DNA of 64,000 nt from contig NZ_JARJEF010000002.1 of NCBI RefSeq assembly GCF_029697505.1, positions 310,001 through 374,000 of the forward strand, written 5' to 3'. Numbering within the stretch: position 1 is the first letter of the stretch; each line of letters opens with the position of its first letter. The position numbers and the translations under genes were made by a program. The DNA comes from Pseudophaeobacter profundi. GTDB lineage: Bacteria > Pseudomonadota > Alphaproteobacteria > Rhodobacterales > Rhodobacteraceae. The notes below the pieces were generated by a model, which saw only the letters and a list, made by a program, of their open reading frames with translations, had not been told where the DNA came from and made no database searches. Shown piece after piece: positions 8,488 through 21,772 of this stretch.

Positions 8488-10161
8488 ATGGATTATCCAT
8501 ATGATCTTGGCAGCTATTCCTGCCCCATCACCACCACATCGCCACAGGCGCAGCTGTGGTTCGATCGCGGCTTGAACTGGATCTATGGCTTCAACCACCA
8601 AGAAGCGATCGCCTGTTTCAAACAGGCCCTGTCCTATGATCCGCGCTGTGCCATGGCCCATTGGGGGCTGTCCTATGCGGCCGGGCCAAACTACAATATG
8701 CCTTGGGAATTGCACGACGAAACCGGGCGGGCCGATGCCCTTGGCCTGGCCCATGATGCCAGCCGCGCGGCGCTGGCCCATGTGGACGGGTGCACCGAGG
8801 CCGAAACCTTGCTTATCTCCGCCCTGCAAGCCCGCTACCCACAGCGCGAGCTGAGCGATAACATGCAGACCTGGGACCAGGCCTTTGCCGATACTATGCG
8901 GGCGGCCTTTGCCCGCTGTCCAAATCATCTGGATCTGCGCACCGTTTTTGCCGAAAGCCTGCTGAACCTTACGCCCTGGAACATGTGGGACCTAAAGACA
9001 GGCACACCGGCCCCCGGGGCCGCCACCACAGAAGCGCAGCAGATCCTGGAACAGGCGATGCAAGGCCAGCCCGGTGCCATGCAGCACCCAGGCCTGCTGC
9101 ATCTCTATGTCCATCTGATGGAAATGTCCCCAACCCCAGAGAAAGCGCTGAAAGCCGGTGATGTGCTGCGCCGTCTGGTACCAGATGCAGGCCATCTGGT
9201 GCATATGCCAACGCATATTGACGTGCTCTGTGGCAACTATCTCGATGTGGTGTTGTGGAACGAGGAAGCAATCAAGGCCGACCTGAAATATTACAACCGC
9301 GAAGGTGCCTATAATATCTACACGGGGTACCGGCAGCACAACTATCACTTTGTCATCTATGGCGCGCTGTTTCTGGGGCAAATGGAACCAGCCCTGCGCG
9401 CAAATCAGGGGCTGTGGGACACCACCCCCGAAGAGATGCTGCGCATTGAGAGCCCGCCAATGGCGGATTATTTTGAATCCTACATGGCGATGCACCCGCA
9501 TATCCTGATCCGCTTTGGTCGATGGGAAGACTGCATTGCGCTGGACCTGCCGCAGGATCAAACCCTCTACTGCACCCTGACTGCGACGGTGCACTATGCC
9601 CGCGCAATCGGCTATGCTGCCACGGGGCGTGTGGCAGAGGCCGAAGCAGAGGAGCAGCGCTTTCTTGCCGCCCGCGCGCGCGTGCCTGACAGCCGCCTGA
9701 TGCACAACAATCGTGTTGTAGACCTACTTGAAATTGCGCGCGAAATGCTGCGCGGCGAGATTGAATACCGCAAGGGGCACTACGCCGAAGCCTATGCGCA
9801 TCTTCGCCGATCAGTCGCGCTGGATGACAACCTCCCCTATGATGAACCCTGGGGCTGGATGCAGCCCACCCGGCACGCGCTGGGGGCGCTGCTGCTGGAA
9901 CAGGGCCATACCGCCGAGGCCGAAGCAGTCTACCGCGCCGATCTTGGCCTGGACGACACCCTGTCGCGGGCCTCGGTTCATCCCGATAATGTCTGGAGCC
10001 TAAAAGGGTTGCACGACTGTCTTCAGGCACGAGGTGAGTTGGTTGAGATCCGCCACATCAAACAAAAACTGGATCAGGCACAGGCGCGTTCAGATGGTGT
10101 ATTTGCCTCCTGCGGCTGTGCGCAGGTGGCTATGCAGCCGCAGGGGTGCTGCACCGCATGA
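8488..10161 (+). CDS. Tetratricopeptide repeat protein, TTC38-like
   Basis: This 557-residue soluble protein matches the TTC38 family, whose function is undetermined. The N-terminal hallmark is QLWFDRGLNWIYGFNHQEAI followed by a CAMAHWGLSYAAGPNYN repeat. Further TPR-like helices run through the C-terminal half, for example around residues 425-500. The protein ends in a cysteine-rich tail (CGCAQ, then CC five residues from the end). A strong GGAGG ribosome-binding site precedes the ATG by 7 bp. It is convergent with mfd, 36 bp apart, and has no operon partner. Confidence 0.85.
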   Translation: MDYPYDLGSYSCPITTTSPQAQLWFDRGLNWIYGFNHQEAIACFKQALSYDPRCAMAHWGLSYAAGPNYNMPWELHDETGRADALGLAHDASRAALAHVDGCTEAETLLISALQARYPQRELSDNMQTWDQAFADTMRAAFARCPNHLDLRTVFAESLLNLTPWNMWDLKTGTPAPGAATTEAQQILEQAMQGQPGAMQHPGLLHLYVHLMEMSPTPEKALKAGDVLRRLVPDAGHLVHMPTHIDVLCGNYLDVVLWNEEAIKADLKYYNREGAYNIYTGYRQHNYHFVIYGALFLGQMEPALRANQGLWDTTPEEMLRIESPPMADYFESYMAMHPHILIRFGRWEDCIALDLPQDQTLYCTLTATVHYARAIGYAATGRVAEAEAEEQRFLAARARVPDSRLMHNNRVVDLLEIAREMLRGEIEYRKGHYAEAYAHLRRSVALDDNLPYDEPWGWMQPTRHALGALLLEQGHTAEAEAVYRADLGLDDTLSRASVHPDNVWSLKGLHDCLQARGELVEIRHIKQKLDQAQARSDGVFASCGCAQVAMQPQGCCTA

Positions 10162-10197
10162 GCCCCCCATTCATTGGGACGACCAGCAACCAGGGCC

Positions 10198-13653
<3,456 letters not shown>

Positions 13654-13775
13654 TGTGCGCCTCTCCTCTTAACTGCTGACCACTTGCCCAGCCTGAGTAT
13701 TTCCCTGACGCGGGAAAAGCTGTGATGCCAGATAGATGCGCCAGGGACCGAATGCCAGCCCGGGCGCGGCCTTTC

Positions 13776-14303
13776 TTAGCCCCCCAGAGGGCCGATATGC
13801 AGGTTTTGATACATGCCCCACAAGGCGGTAACAAAAATGCAAAGCATGCCAAGAAACTGCACACAGACGCGACAGATCGAAAGCGCTCGATACAATGCCT
13901 CTTCGCGGTAGTCGTTCTGCATAATTTTCTGGGCGGTTGCCAGGTTGATCAGCACAACCAGCGACATGGGAAACACCAGCAGGAAAACCGCCTGGGCCGT
14001 CTCTACCTTCAGCAGGAACCCAAGGGTCGCCAGCCCGGACAACACAAAACAGGCCAGACCCAGCAGCCAGACACCGGTAGAGCGCACCACGAAAAACAAA
14101 CGGTTCACATTGATGCGCACCATATCGTCCAGATCCTGCGCCGATTGCCCGCCATATTTGCGCGCCCGCTGCACCATATCAAAGGGCACCCCCAGCACCC
14201 GATGGCTCAGCGTGGACCACATGATTGCAAGGGCGATCCAGTACCAAAGATTGGAAAAGGACCGCAAATCAATCATCTCGGACAGGGTTTCAAACAGACT
14301 CAA
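13776..14303 (-). CDS. Conserved integral membrane protein of unknown function
   Basis: This 175-residue protein has about four hydrophobic spans: near 18-34 (LWYWIALAIMWSTLSHRV), 75-100, 105-125 and 145-165. A charged cytoplasmic loop after the first span contains RARKYGGQSAQDLDDMVRINVNR. It has no recognisable catalytic motif. Relatives in this family have sometimes been labelled as associated with SufBCD, but nothing in the sequence or neighbourhood supports that. It precedes mfd in the same direction and may share its transcript. Confidence 0.75.
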   Translation of the reverse strand: MSLFETLSEMIDLRSFSNLWYWIALAIMWSTLSHRVLGVPFDMVQRARKYGGQSAQDLDDMVRINVNRLFFVVRSTGVWLLGLACFVLSGLATLGFLLKVETAQAVFLLVFPMSLVVLINLATAQKIMQNDYREEALYRALSICRVCVQFLGMLCIFVTALWGMYQNLHIGPLGG

Positions 14304-14540
14304 CGCTCAGATGCCTCTCTTGATGCCGGGGCAGCGGGCCAATTGCCCGCAAGGTATCGTGAAACGCAACACTCAGCCCTTCACGCTTGCGCCTATATCC
14401 CCTGATGTCCGGGACGAAACAAGCCCCACTGCGGCAGGGCCCCCAAGCATCCCGACAAAGCGCGGCGATTGTGCCACTTGCCAGCGCCCTGGGTTCCATG
14501 CGACCCACAACAGGCATAGAAGAAAAACAAAGAGTTCCCG

Positions 14541-15539
14541 ATGAAGCCGACAGTCGCCCCCTTCCCCGCTGCCCGTTTGCGCCGCACCCGGGTCAGCCCC
14601 GCACTCCGTGGCCTGGTCCGCGAAAACACCCTGACAACAGAAGATCTGATCTGGCCAGTATTTGTGCGGTCAGGCCAAGGCATCGAAGAGCCGGTGGCCT
14701 CTATGCCCGGTGTGATGCGCCGCTCTGTCGACAAGGTGGCCGAAGCTGCCCGCGAGGCGCAGGCGTTGGGTATTCCGGCGATCTGCCTGTTTCCCTATAC
14801 CGATCCCGATCTGAAAACCGCCGACTGCGCCGAGGCTTGGAACCCCGACAATCTGTGCAACCAGGCCATTCGCGCCATCAAGGCGGCAGCGCCCGAAATC
14901 GCGGTAATGACCGATGTTGCGCTAGACCCTTACAATATCAATGGCCATGACGGCTATGTTGTCGATGGTGAAATCCTCAATGACGAAACGGTCGAGGCCC
15001 TGGTAAAGATGACAATGGCCCAGGCCGAGGCCGGCGCGGATATCATTGGCCCATCCGATATGATGGATGGCCGGATCGGTGCGATGCGCCACGCACTAGA
15101 GACCGCTGGTCATCGCAACATCTCGATCCTGTCTTACTCCGCCAAATACGCCTCTGGCTATTACGGGCCTTTCCGCGATGCCGTTGGGGCCTCTGGTGCG
15201 CTACAGGGGGATAAGAAGACCTATCAAATGGATCCCGGCAATTCGGATGAGGCGCTGCGCCTGGTCGAACGCGACCTGCAAGAGGGGGCTGATATGGTCA
15301 TGGTCAAACCTGGCATCGCCTATCTGGATATCTGCCACCGGGTCAAATCCACCTTTGGCACCCCGACATTTGCCTATCAGGTCTCAGGCGAATACGCGAT
15401 GATACAGGCGGCAGCGCAGAATGGCTGGATTGATGGTGAAAAGGTCATGCTGGAAAGCCTGATGGCCTTTAAACGCGCAGGCTGTGACGGGGTGCTGAGC
15501 TATTTTGCACCACAAGCAGCCCGAATCCTGAACGGCTAA
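14541..15539 (+). CDS. hemB: Delta-aminolevulinic acid dehydratase (porphobilinogen synthase)
   Basis: HemB joins two 5-aminolevulinate molecules to porphobilinogen in tetrapyrrole synthesis. The protein is full length (332 residues). The Schiff-base lysines are Lys202 in SAKYASGYYGPFRDA and Lys256 in MVMVKPG. The metal-site segment is DVALDPYNINGHDG, with alanine and aspartates where zinc-type enzymes have cysteines, so it belongs to the magnesium-dependent type. It stands alone behind a 237-bp gap, with a terminator at 15651-15669. Confidence 0.97.
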   Translation: MKPTVAPFPAARLRRTRVSPALRGLVRENTLTTEDLIWPVFVRSGQGIEEPVASMPGVMRRSVDKVAEAAREAQALGIPAICLFPYTDPDLKTADCAEAWNPDNLCNQAIRAIKAAAPEIAVMTDVALDPYNINGHDGYVVDGEILNDETVEALVKMTMAQAEAGADIIGPSDMMDGRIGAMRHALETAGHRNISILSYSAKYASGYYGPFRDAVGASGALQGDKKTYQMDPGNSDEALRLVERDLQEGADMVMVKPGIAYLDICHRVKSTFGTPTFAYQVSGEYAMIQAAAQNGWIDGEKVMLESLMAFKRAGCDGVLSYFAPQAARILNG

Positions 15540-15650
15540 TCGCCACAAGCAGGGAAATGTCCACCGCAAGGGCAAGAAAACGCCCGCATCATCAGGCGCT
15601 GACGTCAAAGTGATGACAGATTGGCGAAATGGGCGTATAACCCTCGCAGA

Positions 15651-15669
15651 GCCGGAAAACCGGCCTTTT
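15651..15669 (+). terminator. Rho-independent terminator downstream of hemB
   Basis: GCCGG (15651-15655), loop AAAA and CCGGC (15660-15664) form a short stable hairpin followed by CTTTT. It lies 112 bp after the hemB stop and before the lipoprotein start at 15770. Confidence 0.6.
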
Positions 15670-15769
15670 ATTGAACCCCGCTTGGGGTGCCATGCGTGAT
15701 GGGCACTCACATGATAATGAGCCCAGCTGCATGACCGCCCCTAGCGCCCCAGGACAGGCAACTGGAATT

Positions 15770-16345
15770 ATGAGCAGCAGATCTTTTGACCGCATGTCGC
15801 GTCGCGGTTTCACCCTGAGTCTTTTGGCCGGAGCAGGCGTAACCGCAGCCTGTGGCAATGGCGTTGGTACCAATAACAGCGCCACCATCGACGCCCGTGT
15901 CGATGCAACACTCAGCCAAATGTATAGTCTTTACCCCAACACCGTGACCCTGGCCGAAAAATCCACCGGTATGCTGGTGATGCCACTGGTGACAGAGGCC
16001 GGATTTTTGGTCGGCGGCGCTTATGGGCGCGGTGCCCTCCGCATCAATGGGGCGACGGTTGATTACTATTCGACCATCAAGGGCAATGCCGGTTTGCAAA
16101 TCGGCGCGCAACAATATGCCCATGTGCTGTTCTTCATGACCCAGGATGCCCTCAGCGGCTTCCGCCGGTCCTCTGGCTGGGCGGCAGGTGCTGATCTTGA
16201 ATATGTGGTGCGCGATGATGGCAATTCGATTTCTACCGATACCAACACGCTGACATCGCCGATCCTTGCCGCAGTGTTTGGCCAAGCAGGTCTGCGCATT
16301 GGTGCCACACTGGAAGGCACAAAATACACCCGCATCATCCCCTAG
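15770..16345 (+). CDS. SYLF-domain lipid-binding lipoprotein (Ysc84-like)
   Basis: This 191-residue exported protein has a twin-arginine-like signal SRRGFTLSLL (10-19) leading into a lipobox ending VTAAC, so Cys28 would be lipidated. The mature part is a SYLF/Ysc84-type domain (LAEKSTGMLVMPLVTEAGF, then GRGALRINGATVDYYSTIKG), a fold that binds phosphoinositides in eukaryotes; its bacterial role is undefined. I chose the ATG at 15770. One at 15794 has no ribosome-binding site and would remove part of the signal, and upstream in-frame ATGs lie before the lipoprotein n-region. Confidence 0.83.
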   Translation: MSSRSFDRMSRRGFTLSLLAGAGVTAACGNGVGTNNSATIDARVDATLSQMYSLYPNTVTLAEKSTGMLVMPLVTEAGFLVGGAYGRGALRINGATVDYYSTIKGNAGLQIGAQQYAHVLFFMTQDALSGFRRSSGWAAGADLEYVVRDDGNSISTDTNTLTSPILAAVFGQAGLRIGATLEGTKYTRIIP

Positions 16346-16355
16346 GCGACGCCAG

Positions 16356-16392
16356 GTGGGGGCTGCGCGACGCAACGGCGCCCACTTTTTTT
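16356..16392 (+). terminator. Rho-independent terminator of the SYLF gene
   Basis: GTGGGGGC (16356-16363) can pair with GCGCCCAC (16378-16385) across one mismatch, followed by seven T (16386-16392). It lies directly after the SYLF stop codon. Confidence 0.7.
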
Positions 16393-16404
16393 ACACTCCA
16401 TCAT

Positions 16405-16445
16405 AAAACAGGGCGGCGCAGATAGATCCTGCACCGCCCTGTTTT
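16405..16445. terminator. Bidirectional terminator between convergent genes
   Basis: AAAACAGGGCGG (16405-16416) and CCGCCCTGTTTT (16434-16445) form a 12-bp stem with T4 on either strand. It lies between the SYLF gene and the convergent dehydrogenase and can serve both. Confidence 0.75.
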
Positions 16446-16481
16446 CATGCCGGTTTGTGCATTTATGCGCGCAACCGGCGG

Positions 16482-17354
16482 TTAGCCCATCGCCCGCAAG
16501 CGCTTGATCAACGACGATGTATCCCAGCGGCCGCCGCCCAGTTTCTGAACATCCTTGTAGAATTGATCCACCAGCGCCGTAACCGGCAGGCTTGCGCCAG
16601 TTTCATTGGCGGCATCCAGGCAGATGCCAAGATCCTTGCGCATCCAGTCCACCGCAAAGCCATGCTCGAAATGATCGTCCAGCATGGTTTCAGAGCGGTT
16701 TGCCATCTGCCAGCTGCCGGCGGCGCCCTGGCTAATCACCTCGACCACGGCACGGCCATCAAGGCCAGCTTTTTCAGCAAAATGAAGCGCCTCGCTAAGG
16801 CCCTGCACCAGGCCTGCGATGGCAATCTGGTTGCACATCTTGGTCATCTGGCCCGCGCCGCTGTCGCCTATGCGGCGACAGATACGCGCATAGGCGCCAA
16901 TCACCGGCTCTGCGCGCGCATATGGGGCTTCATCGCCGCCACACATGACCGACAGCACACCGTTTTCCGCCCCGGCCTGACCACCGGAAATCGGGGCATC
17001 CACAAAGGCAATCCCAGCCTCGGCAGCCGCCGCGTAGAGTTCCCGCGTGACCTGGGCCGACACAGTAGTGTGATCCACAAAAACACTGCCCGACGCCATG
17101 CCGGCAAAGGCCCCGTCCGGCCCCAGGCAAACCGCCCGCAGATCATCATCATTGCCGACGCAGGACATAACAAATTCGGCCCCCTCGGCAGCGGCACGCG
17201 GGGTGGCGGCAAAGCTACCGCCATGTTCCTTGGCCCAGGCCTCGGCCTTGGCCGTGGTGCGGTTGTAAACGCTGACCTCGTGACCCGCGGCCTGCAGGTG
17301 CCCGGCCATCGGATGCCCCATAACCCCCAATCCCAAGAATGCGATTTTTGTCAT
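16482..17354 (-). CDS. NAD(P)-dependent beta-hydroxyacid dehydrogenase (3-hydroxyisobutyrate dehydrogenase family)
   Basis: This 290-residue enzyme has the N-terminal nucleotide-binding motif GLGVMGHPMA (8-17), the substrate-binding signature DAPISGGQAGAENG and the catalytic lysine in GAGQMTKMCNQ. These define the family of 3-hydroxyisobutyrate and tartronate-semialdehyde reductases. The neighbours give no pathway: it is a single gene divergent from a penicillin acylase. GarR-like and MmsB-like assignments are both possible. Confidence 0.87.
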   Translation of the reverse strand: MTKIAFLGLGVMGHPMAGHLQAAGHEVSVYNRTTAKAEAWAKEHGGSFAATPRAAAEGAEFVMSCVGNDDDLRAVCLGPDGAFAGMASGSVFVDHTTVSAQVTRELYAAAAEAGIAFVDAPISGGQAGAENGVLSVMCGGDEAPYARAEPVIGAYARICRRIGDSGAGQMTKMCNQIAIAGLVQGLSEALHFAEKAGLDGRAVVEVISQGAAGSWQMANRSETMLDDHFEHGFAVDWMRKDLGICLDAANETGASLPVTALVDQFYKDVQKLGGGRWDTSSLIKRLRAMG

Positions 17355-17469
17355 GTGCTTTTCCCTTGTTCTGAACTGGCTTATGTTGGGGACACCCTAA
17401 CATCGGTCCGGCGGGGTGCAATTGCATCCACGACGCCAAAGCCACAATAAACAGGAAAAAAAGCCCCAA

Positions 17470-19977
17470 ATGGCACGTCTTTTTCGCTGGCTCTTTCGGC
17501 TTGCCGCCGCACTGATTCTACTGGCGCTTTTGGCCAGCGGCCTGGCCTATTACCTGGCGGCGCAATCCCTGCCGGACTATGATAAGGAAATTGCCCTGCC
17601 CGGCCTGTCTGCGCCGGTCGAAATTGTCCGCGACAACGCCAATGTGCCGCATATTTTCGGCAGCTACGGCGCCAGTGACGAAGACGTCTATTATGGCCTT
17701 GGCTATGCCCATGCGCAGGATCGCCTTTGGCAGATGGCGGTGATGCGACGAACCGCCCAGGGGCGCTTGTCAGAGATTTTTGGCACCCGCACGGTTGAGA
17801 CCGATATCTTTTTGCGGCGCCTGGATCTCTATGGCCTGGCGCAGCAGTCGGTGTCGGCGCAGTCGCCCGAAACCCGTCAGGCGCTAAAGGCCTATTCTGC
17901 CGGGGTGAACGCACGTCTTCTGGAAATAAACGAAGAGGCGCTCGGGCGTGGCGCGCCCGAGATGTTCTTGTTTAATATGCCAATGTCGCCCTGGCAGCCC
18001 GCCGACAGCATCGCACTGATGAAACTGATGGCACTGAAATCTTCCAACCATCTACAGGAAGAGGTGCTGCGGGCCCGCACCTCTCTTGCCCTGACAGATC
18101 CCGACCGGCTGCGCGATATCCTGCCGGATGCGCCGGGCAAGGGCACCACCGCCCTGCCAGAATATGCCGCGATCTTTCCCGATGTGGCGCGCTATGCCAA
18201 TTTGACAGCCTCGGCCAGTGCCGCATCGCCCGACAGCCAAGCCCCATTTGGCAACAGCCTGTTTCCGGTGCCGCCGCGCGGCCATGCAGGCGCATCCAAT
18301 GCCTGGGCCGCCGCGCCAAGCCGCTCTGCCTCTGGCGGGACTTTGCTGGCCAATGATCCACATTTGACGCTCAGCGCGCCGGGCAGCTGGTATCTGGCCC
18401 GCATGGAGCTGGCCACTGGCGGCATCATCGGCGGCACCATTCCCGGCATCCCGGCCATCCTGTCCGGCCGCTCGGAAGATCTGGGATGGGGCATTACCGC
18501 ATCATACCTGGATGATCAGGACCTGTTCATCGAAAAGCTCAACCCGGAAACCCCAGAGGAATATCTGAGCCCGCAGGGCTATCGCAAGTTCACCAGCCGC
18601 CCCTCAATCATCAAAATCAAGGATCGTGCCCCCGTCACCCTGACCCTGCGATGGAGCGAAAACGGCCCCGTTCTTCCCGGCTCCTTGTTTGATCTGTCGA
18701 CCATCACCCCGCCGGGGCATGTGGTCAGCCTCGCCTGGACCGCGCTGGACCCGCAGGATACCTCTATGACGGCCGCAATCGGCTTGATGCGCGCGTCCAG
18801 CGTGACAGAGGCAATTTCCGCAGCAGACGGTTTCATCGCCCCCTCGCAGAACCTCGTACTGGCGGATCAGCAGACCATCGCCCAAAAAACCATCGGCGCC
18901 TTTCCGGCCCGCGACGCCCGCCATCAAAGCAGGGGTCGCCTGCCCAGCCAGGGCTGGCTGCAGGAAAACCGCTGGCTGGGGCGTGCCCCCTATGCCGCCA
19001 ACCCCGAATTCATCAGTCCCCGTGGTGGTATTTTGGGCAATACCAACAACAAGATCCTGGAACGCCCCTTTCCCAATCATGTCTCTTACATTTGGGGCGA
19101 TACCCAACGGATCAATCGTTGGCGCCGCCTGATGCAAAACCGTGAGGTTCATACCCGCGACAGTTTCATGGAGGCCCAGCTTGACACGGTTTCCTATACT
19201 GCGCGTTCTTTGCTGCCGGTGATCGGGGCGGATCTGTGGTTTACCGGCGAAACCGCCGAAGAGGGCAGCCGCACGCGGCAACGCCAGATCGCCCTGTCGC
19301 TCTTGTCGGAATGGAATGGCGAGATGAACGAACACTTGCCCGAACCGCTGCTTTACGCGGCCTGGCTGCGGGCCCTGCAGAAGCGGCTGATTACCGATGA
19401 TCTGGGACCACTGGCCAGCGCCTACAGCCAGGTGGACCCCTTGTTTATCGAACGTGTCTACCGCGACATTGAGGGCGCCGGCATCTGGTGTGATGTGCGC
19501 CAAAGCGCGCCGCGTGAAACCTGCACCGACATGGCCCGACTAGCCTTGGATGATGCGCTGATCTGGATCGAAGCACGCTATGGCACCGCGCTGGAATCCC
19601 TGCGCTGGGGCGATGCGCATCAGGCGACCCATGACCATGAAACCCTGGGAGCAGTGCCGATACTGCGGTTTTTTGTCAATATTCGCCAGTCCACCAGTGG
19701 CGGCGACAATACTCTGCAGCGTGGCCTGACCTCGGGCCAGGATCCCACGCCGTTTCAGAACATTCACGCGGCCGGCTATCGCGGTGTCTATGACTTTGCT
19801 GACCCTGACAGTTCCTTGTTCATTCTGGCGACGGGGCAATCTGGGCATTTCCTGTCGCGCAACTATGATGACATGGCGCAGCTATGGCGTCGCGGCGAAT
19901 ATGTGCCGATGTCGCTGGACGAGGACCTGGCCCGCGCGGCCGCCGTCGGGGTGACCCTAATTCAGCCGCGAAACTGA
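17470..19977 (+). CDS. Penicillin acylase family protein (Ntn hydrolase)
   Basis: This 835-residue N-terminal-nucleophile hydrolase hydrolyses an amide such as an N-acyl-homoserine lactone or a beta-lactam side chain. A membrane-anchor or signal segment occupies residues 8-30 (LAAALILLALLASGLAYYL). After the alpha chain and a spacer, Ser276 in GASNAWA is the expected self-processing site and catalytic residue at the N-terminus of the beta chain. The beta chain contains GGTLLANDPHL and the expected GNTNNK segment. I chose the ATG at 17470 because it places the hydrophobic segment at the N-terminus. Quorum-signal degradation is possible but unproven. Confidence 0.87.
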   Translation: MARLFRWLFRLAAALILLALLASGLAYYLAAQSLPDYDKEIALPGLSAPVEIVRDNANVPHIFGSYGASDEDVYYGLGYAHAQDRLWQMAVMRRTAQGRLSEIFGTRTVETDIFLRRLDLYGLAQQSVSAQSPETRQALKAYSAGVNARLLEINEEALGRGAPEMFLFNMPMSPWQPADSIALMKLMALKSSNHLQEEVLRARTSLALTDPDRLRDILPDAPGKGTTALPEYAAIFPDVARYANLTASASAASPDSQAPFGNSLFPVPPRGHAGASNAWAAAPSRSASGGTLLANDPHLTLSAPGSWYLARMELATGGIIGGTIPGIPAILSGRSEDLGWGITASYLDDQDLFIEKLNPETPEEYLSPQGYRKFTSRPSIIKIKDRAPVTLTLRWSENGPVLPGSLFDLSTITPPGHVVSLAWTALDPQDTSMTAAIGLMRASSVTEAISAADGFIAPSQNLVLADQQTIAQKTIGAFPARDARHQSRGRLPSQGWLQENRWLGRAPYAANPEFISPRGGILGNTNNKILERPFPNHVSYIWGDTQRINRWRRLMQNREVHTRDSFMEAQLDTVSYTARSLLPVIGADLWFTGETAEEGSRTRQRQIALSLLSEWNGEMNEHLPEPLLYAAWLRALQKRLITDDLGPLASAYSQVDPLFIERVYRDIEGAGIWCDVRQSAPRETCTDMARLALDDALIWIEARYGTALESLRWGDAHQATHDHETLGAVPILRFFVNIRQSTSGGDNTLQRGLTSGQDPTPFQNIHAAGYRGVYDFADPDSSLFILATGQSGHFLSRNYDDMAQLWRRGEYVPMSLDEDLARAAAVGVTLIQPRN

Positions 19978-20030
19978 TCCATCAATTGCGGTCGTCAGGC
20001 AGAACCGGCTGAACAGCCCCACAGAAAGCA

Positions 20031-20066
20031 AAAAGAGCGCAGGTTTACCCCTGCGCTCTTTCTTTT
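20031..20066. terminator. Bidirectional terminator between penicillin acylase and hflX
   Basis: AAGAGCGCAGG (20033-20043) pairs with CCTGCGCTCTT (20050-20060), an 11-bp stem with a 6-nt loop. It is followed by T-rich sequence on the plus strand and preceded by an A run that serves the minus strand. It lies between two convergent genes. Confidence 0.8.
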
Positions 20067-20128
20067 CAAGATGTCTTACCACGCCTAGCGCTTGCCGCGT
20101 TCATGTGGTTTTACATGCTTGGGAAGCA

Positions 20129-21400
20129 TTAGATGGCGTTGAACTGCGCCTTTTGCTTGTCGGTCCAGCGCACCGTCAGGACAAAGCCTTCGTCTGTTTG
20201 TTCTTCGCTGGTGACCACATCCTGACGGAACAGCCAGGCGCGCTGCTTGCCCTCGGAAAAGGGCAGCGTAAAGGTTTCGACATGACGCACCCCTTCCAGT
20301 TTCACGGCGACATCCGCAAGCAGGGCGTCGATCCCTTCACCGGTCAAGGCCGAGATCGCATGGATCCCATCTTCGCGCGCGGCACGCTGGCGGCGGGCTT
20401 CGGCCACATCTTCTGGCAGCTGATCCAGCTTGTTCCAGACTTCGATCTGGGCGCGGTTTTCATCCACCCCCAGGGTCGCCAGGATCGCAGCCACATCATT
20501 GGCCTGGTTCTGGCTGTCCTCATGGCTGATGTCGCGCACGTGCAAGATCACATCCGCGGCGAGCACCTCTTCCAATGTGGCGCGAAAGGCCGCAACCAGT
20601 TCGGTCGGCAGATCCGAGATAAAGCCAACGGTATCCGACAGGATCACCTCTGGCCCGTCGGGCATTTCCACCCGGCGCATGGTTGGGTCGAGGGTGGCAA
20701 ACAACATGTCCTTTGCCATGACATCGGCACCGGTCAGCCGGTTGAACAGCGTTGATTTGCCGGCATTGGTATAGCCCACCAAAGCGACAATCGGGAACGG
20801 GATCTTCGCCCGTGCGGCCCGGTGCAGACTGCGGGTTTTCACCACCTTGGCCAGCTGCCTGCGCAGGTTGACCAACTGATCATCAATCGCCCGCCTGTCC
20901 GCTTCGATCTGGGTCTCGCCGGGGCCACCGACAAAGCCAAGCCCACCACGCTGGCGTTCCAGGTGGGTCCAGGCCCGCACCAGACGGGTGCGCTGATAGT
21001 TGAGCGCCGCCATTTCCACCTGCAACACACCCTCGCGGGTGCGGGCACGATCCGAAAAGATTTCCAGAATCAGACCGGTCCGATCAAGGATTTTGACGTT
21101 CCAGGCCTTTTCAAGGTTGCGCTGCTGAACCGGCGACACCGGCCCATCAATCAGCACCAGGTCCACCTCGTTGCTTTTCAGCAGCCCCTTCAACTCTTCG
21201 ATTTTACCAGAGCCAAACAACATACCTGCATGTGCCTTGGGCAACCGCACAACACCGGACCCGACAACATCAAGATCAGGCAGCGCCTCAGCCAAGGCAA
21301 CGCCTTCTGCCAGGGCAGGTTCAGCGGGGCGACGCCCCTGATCCGATTTGATATCCGGATGAAGCACCCAAGCGCGGGTACGAATCCTGTCATGCTCCAT
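20129..21400 (-). CDS. hflX: GTPase HflX
   Basis: This 423-residue ribosome-associated GTPase splits or rescues stalled ribosomes under stress. It has the N-terminal HflX domain (AGMLFGSGKIEELK), the glycine-rich linker GGLGFVGGPGETQIE, and G motifs GYTNAGKS (G1), DTVGF (G3) and NKLD (G4). The ATG at 21400 shares one base with the hfq stop (TGATG), which implies coupled translation. A TTG one codon further upstream is also possible. The hfq-hflX order is the common proteobacterial arrangement. Confidence 0.96.
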   Translation of the reverse strand: MEHDRIRTRAWVLHPDIKSDQGRRPAEPALAEGVALAEALPDLDVVGSGVVRLPKAHAGMLFGSGKIEELKGLLKSNEVDLVLIDGPVSPVQQRNLEKAWNVKILDRTGLILEIFSDRARTREGVLQVEMAALNYQRTRLVRAWTHLERQRGGLGFVGGPGETQIEADRRAIDDQLVNLRRQLAKVVKTRSLHRAARAKIPFPIVALVGYTNAGKSTLFNRLTGADVMAKDMLFATLDPTMRRVEMPDGPEVILSDTVGFISDLPTELVAAFRATLEEVLAADVILHVRDISHEDSQNQANDVAAILATLGVDENRAQIEVWNKLDQLPEDVAEARRQRAAREDGIHAISALTGEGIDALLADVAVKLEGVRHVETFTLPFSEGKQRAWLFRQDVVTSEEQTDEGFVLTVRWTDKQKAQFNAI

Positions 21401-21639
21401 CAAGAGGCGTCTTCGCCTTCATATAGGCTGATGGGCTGGGCTGGCATGATGGTGGAAATCGCGTGTTTATAAACCAACTGAGATTGGCCATCCCGACGCA
21501 GCAGCACGCAGAAATTATCAAACCAGGTGATAACCCCCTGCAACTTTACGCCATTGATCAGGAAAATTGTCACCGGAACCTTGGTTTTGCGAACGTGATT
21601 GAGGAAGGCATCCTGTAAATTTTGTCTGTCCGAAGCCAT
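21400..21639 (-). CDS. hfq: RNA chaperone Hfq
   Basis: This 79-residue Sm-like protein forms a hexameric ring that pairs small RNAs with mRNAs. The Sm1 motif covers [20 protein letters not shown] (22-41). The second motif is [10 protein letters not shown], where the KH of the E. coli protein is conserved. I chose the ATG at 21639; longer versions add unrelated residues. It is followed immediately by hflX. The two small-RNA candidates in this window are possible clients, by inference only. Confidence 0.97.
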   Translation of the reverse strand: MASDRQNLQDAFLNHVRKTKVPVTIFLINGVKLQGVITWFDNFCVLLRRDGQSQLVYKHAISTIMPAQPISLYEGEDAS

Positions 21640-21772
21640 AGTATTTTCTCTCGCCTTTGTTCTTGCACCAAACCGCGGACCAGCCTGGCTAATTACAAAC
21701 AACTATGACTGCAGATTTTGCCAGTTTCCAGCCGAAAAACACCGTTTTTTGCCCAAGAATTAAGATGATGCC

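Noticed and set aside
13654-13775. TTTCCC/GGGAAA inverted repeat upstream of mfd
   Set aside because: A short stem with no T-run and no regulator nearby; not enough to call a site.
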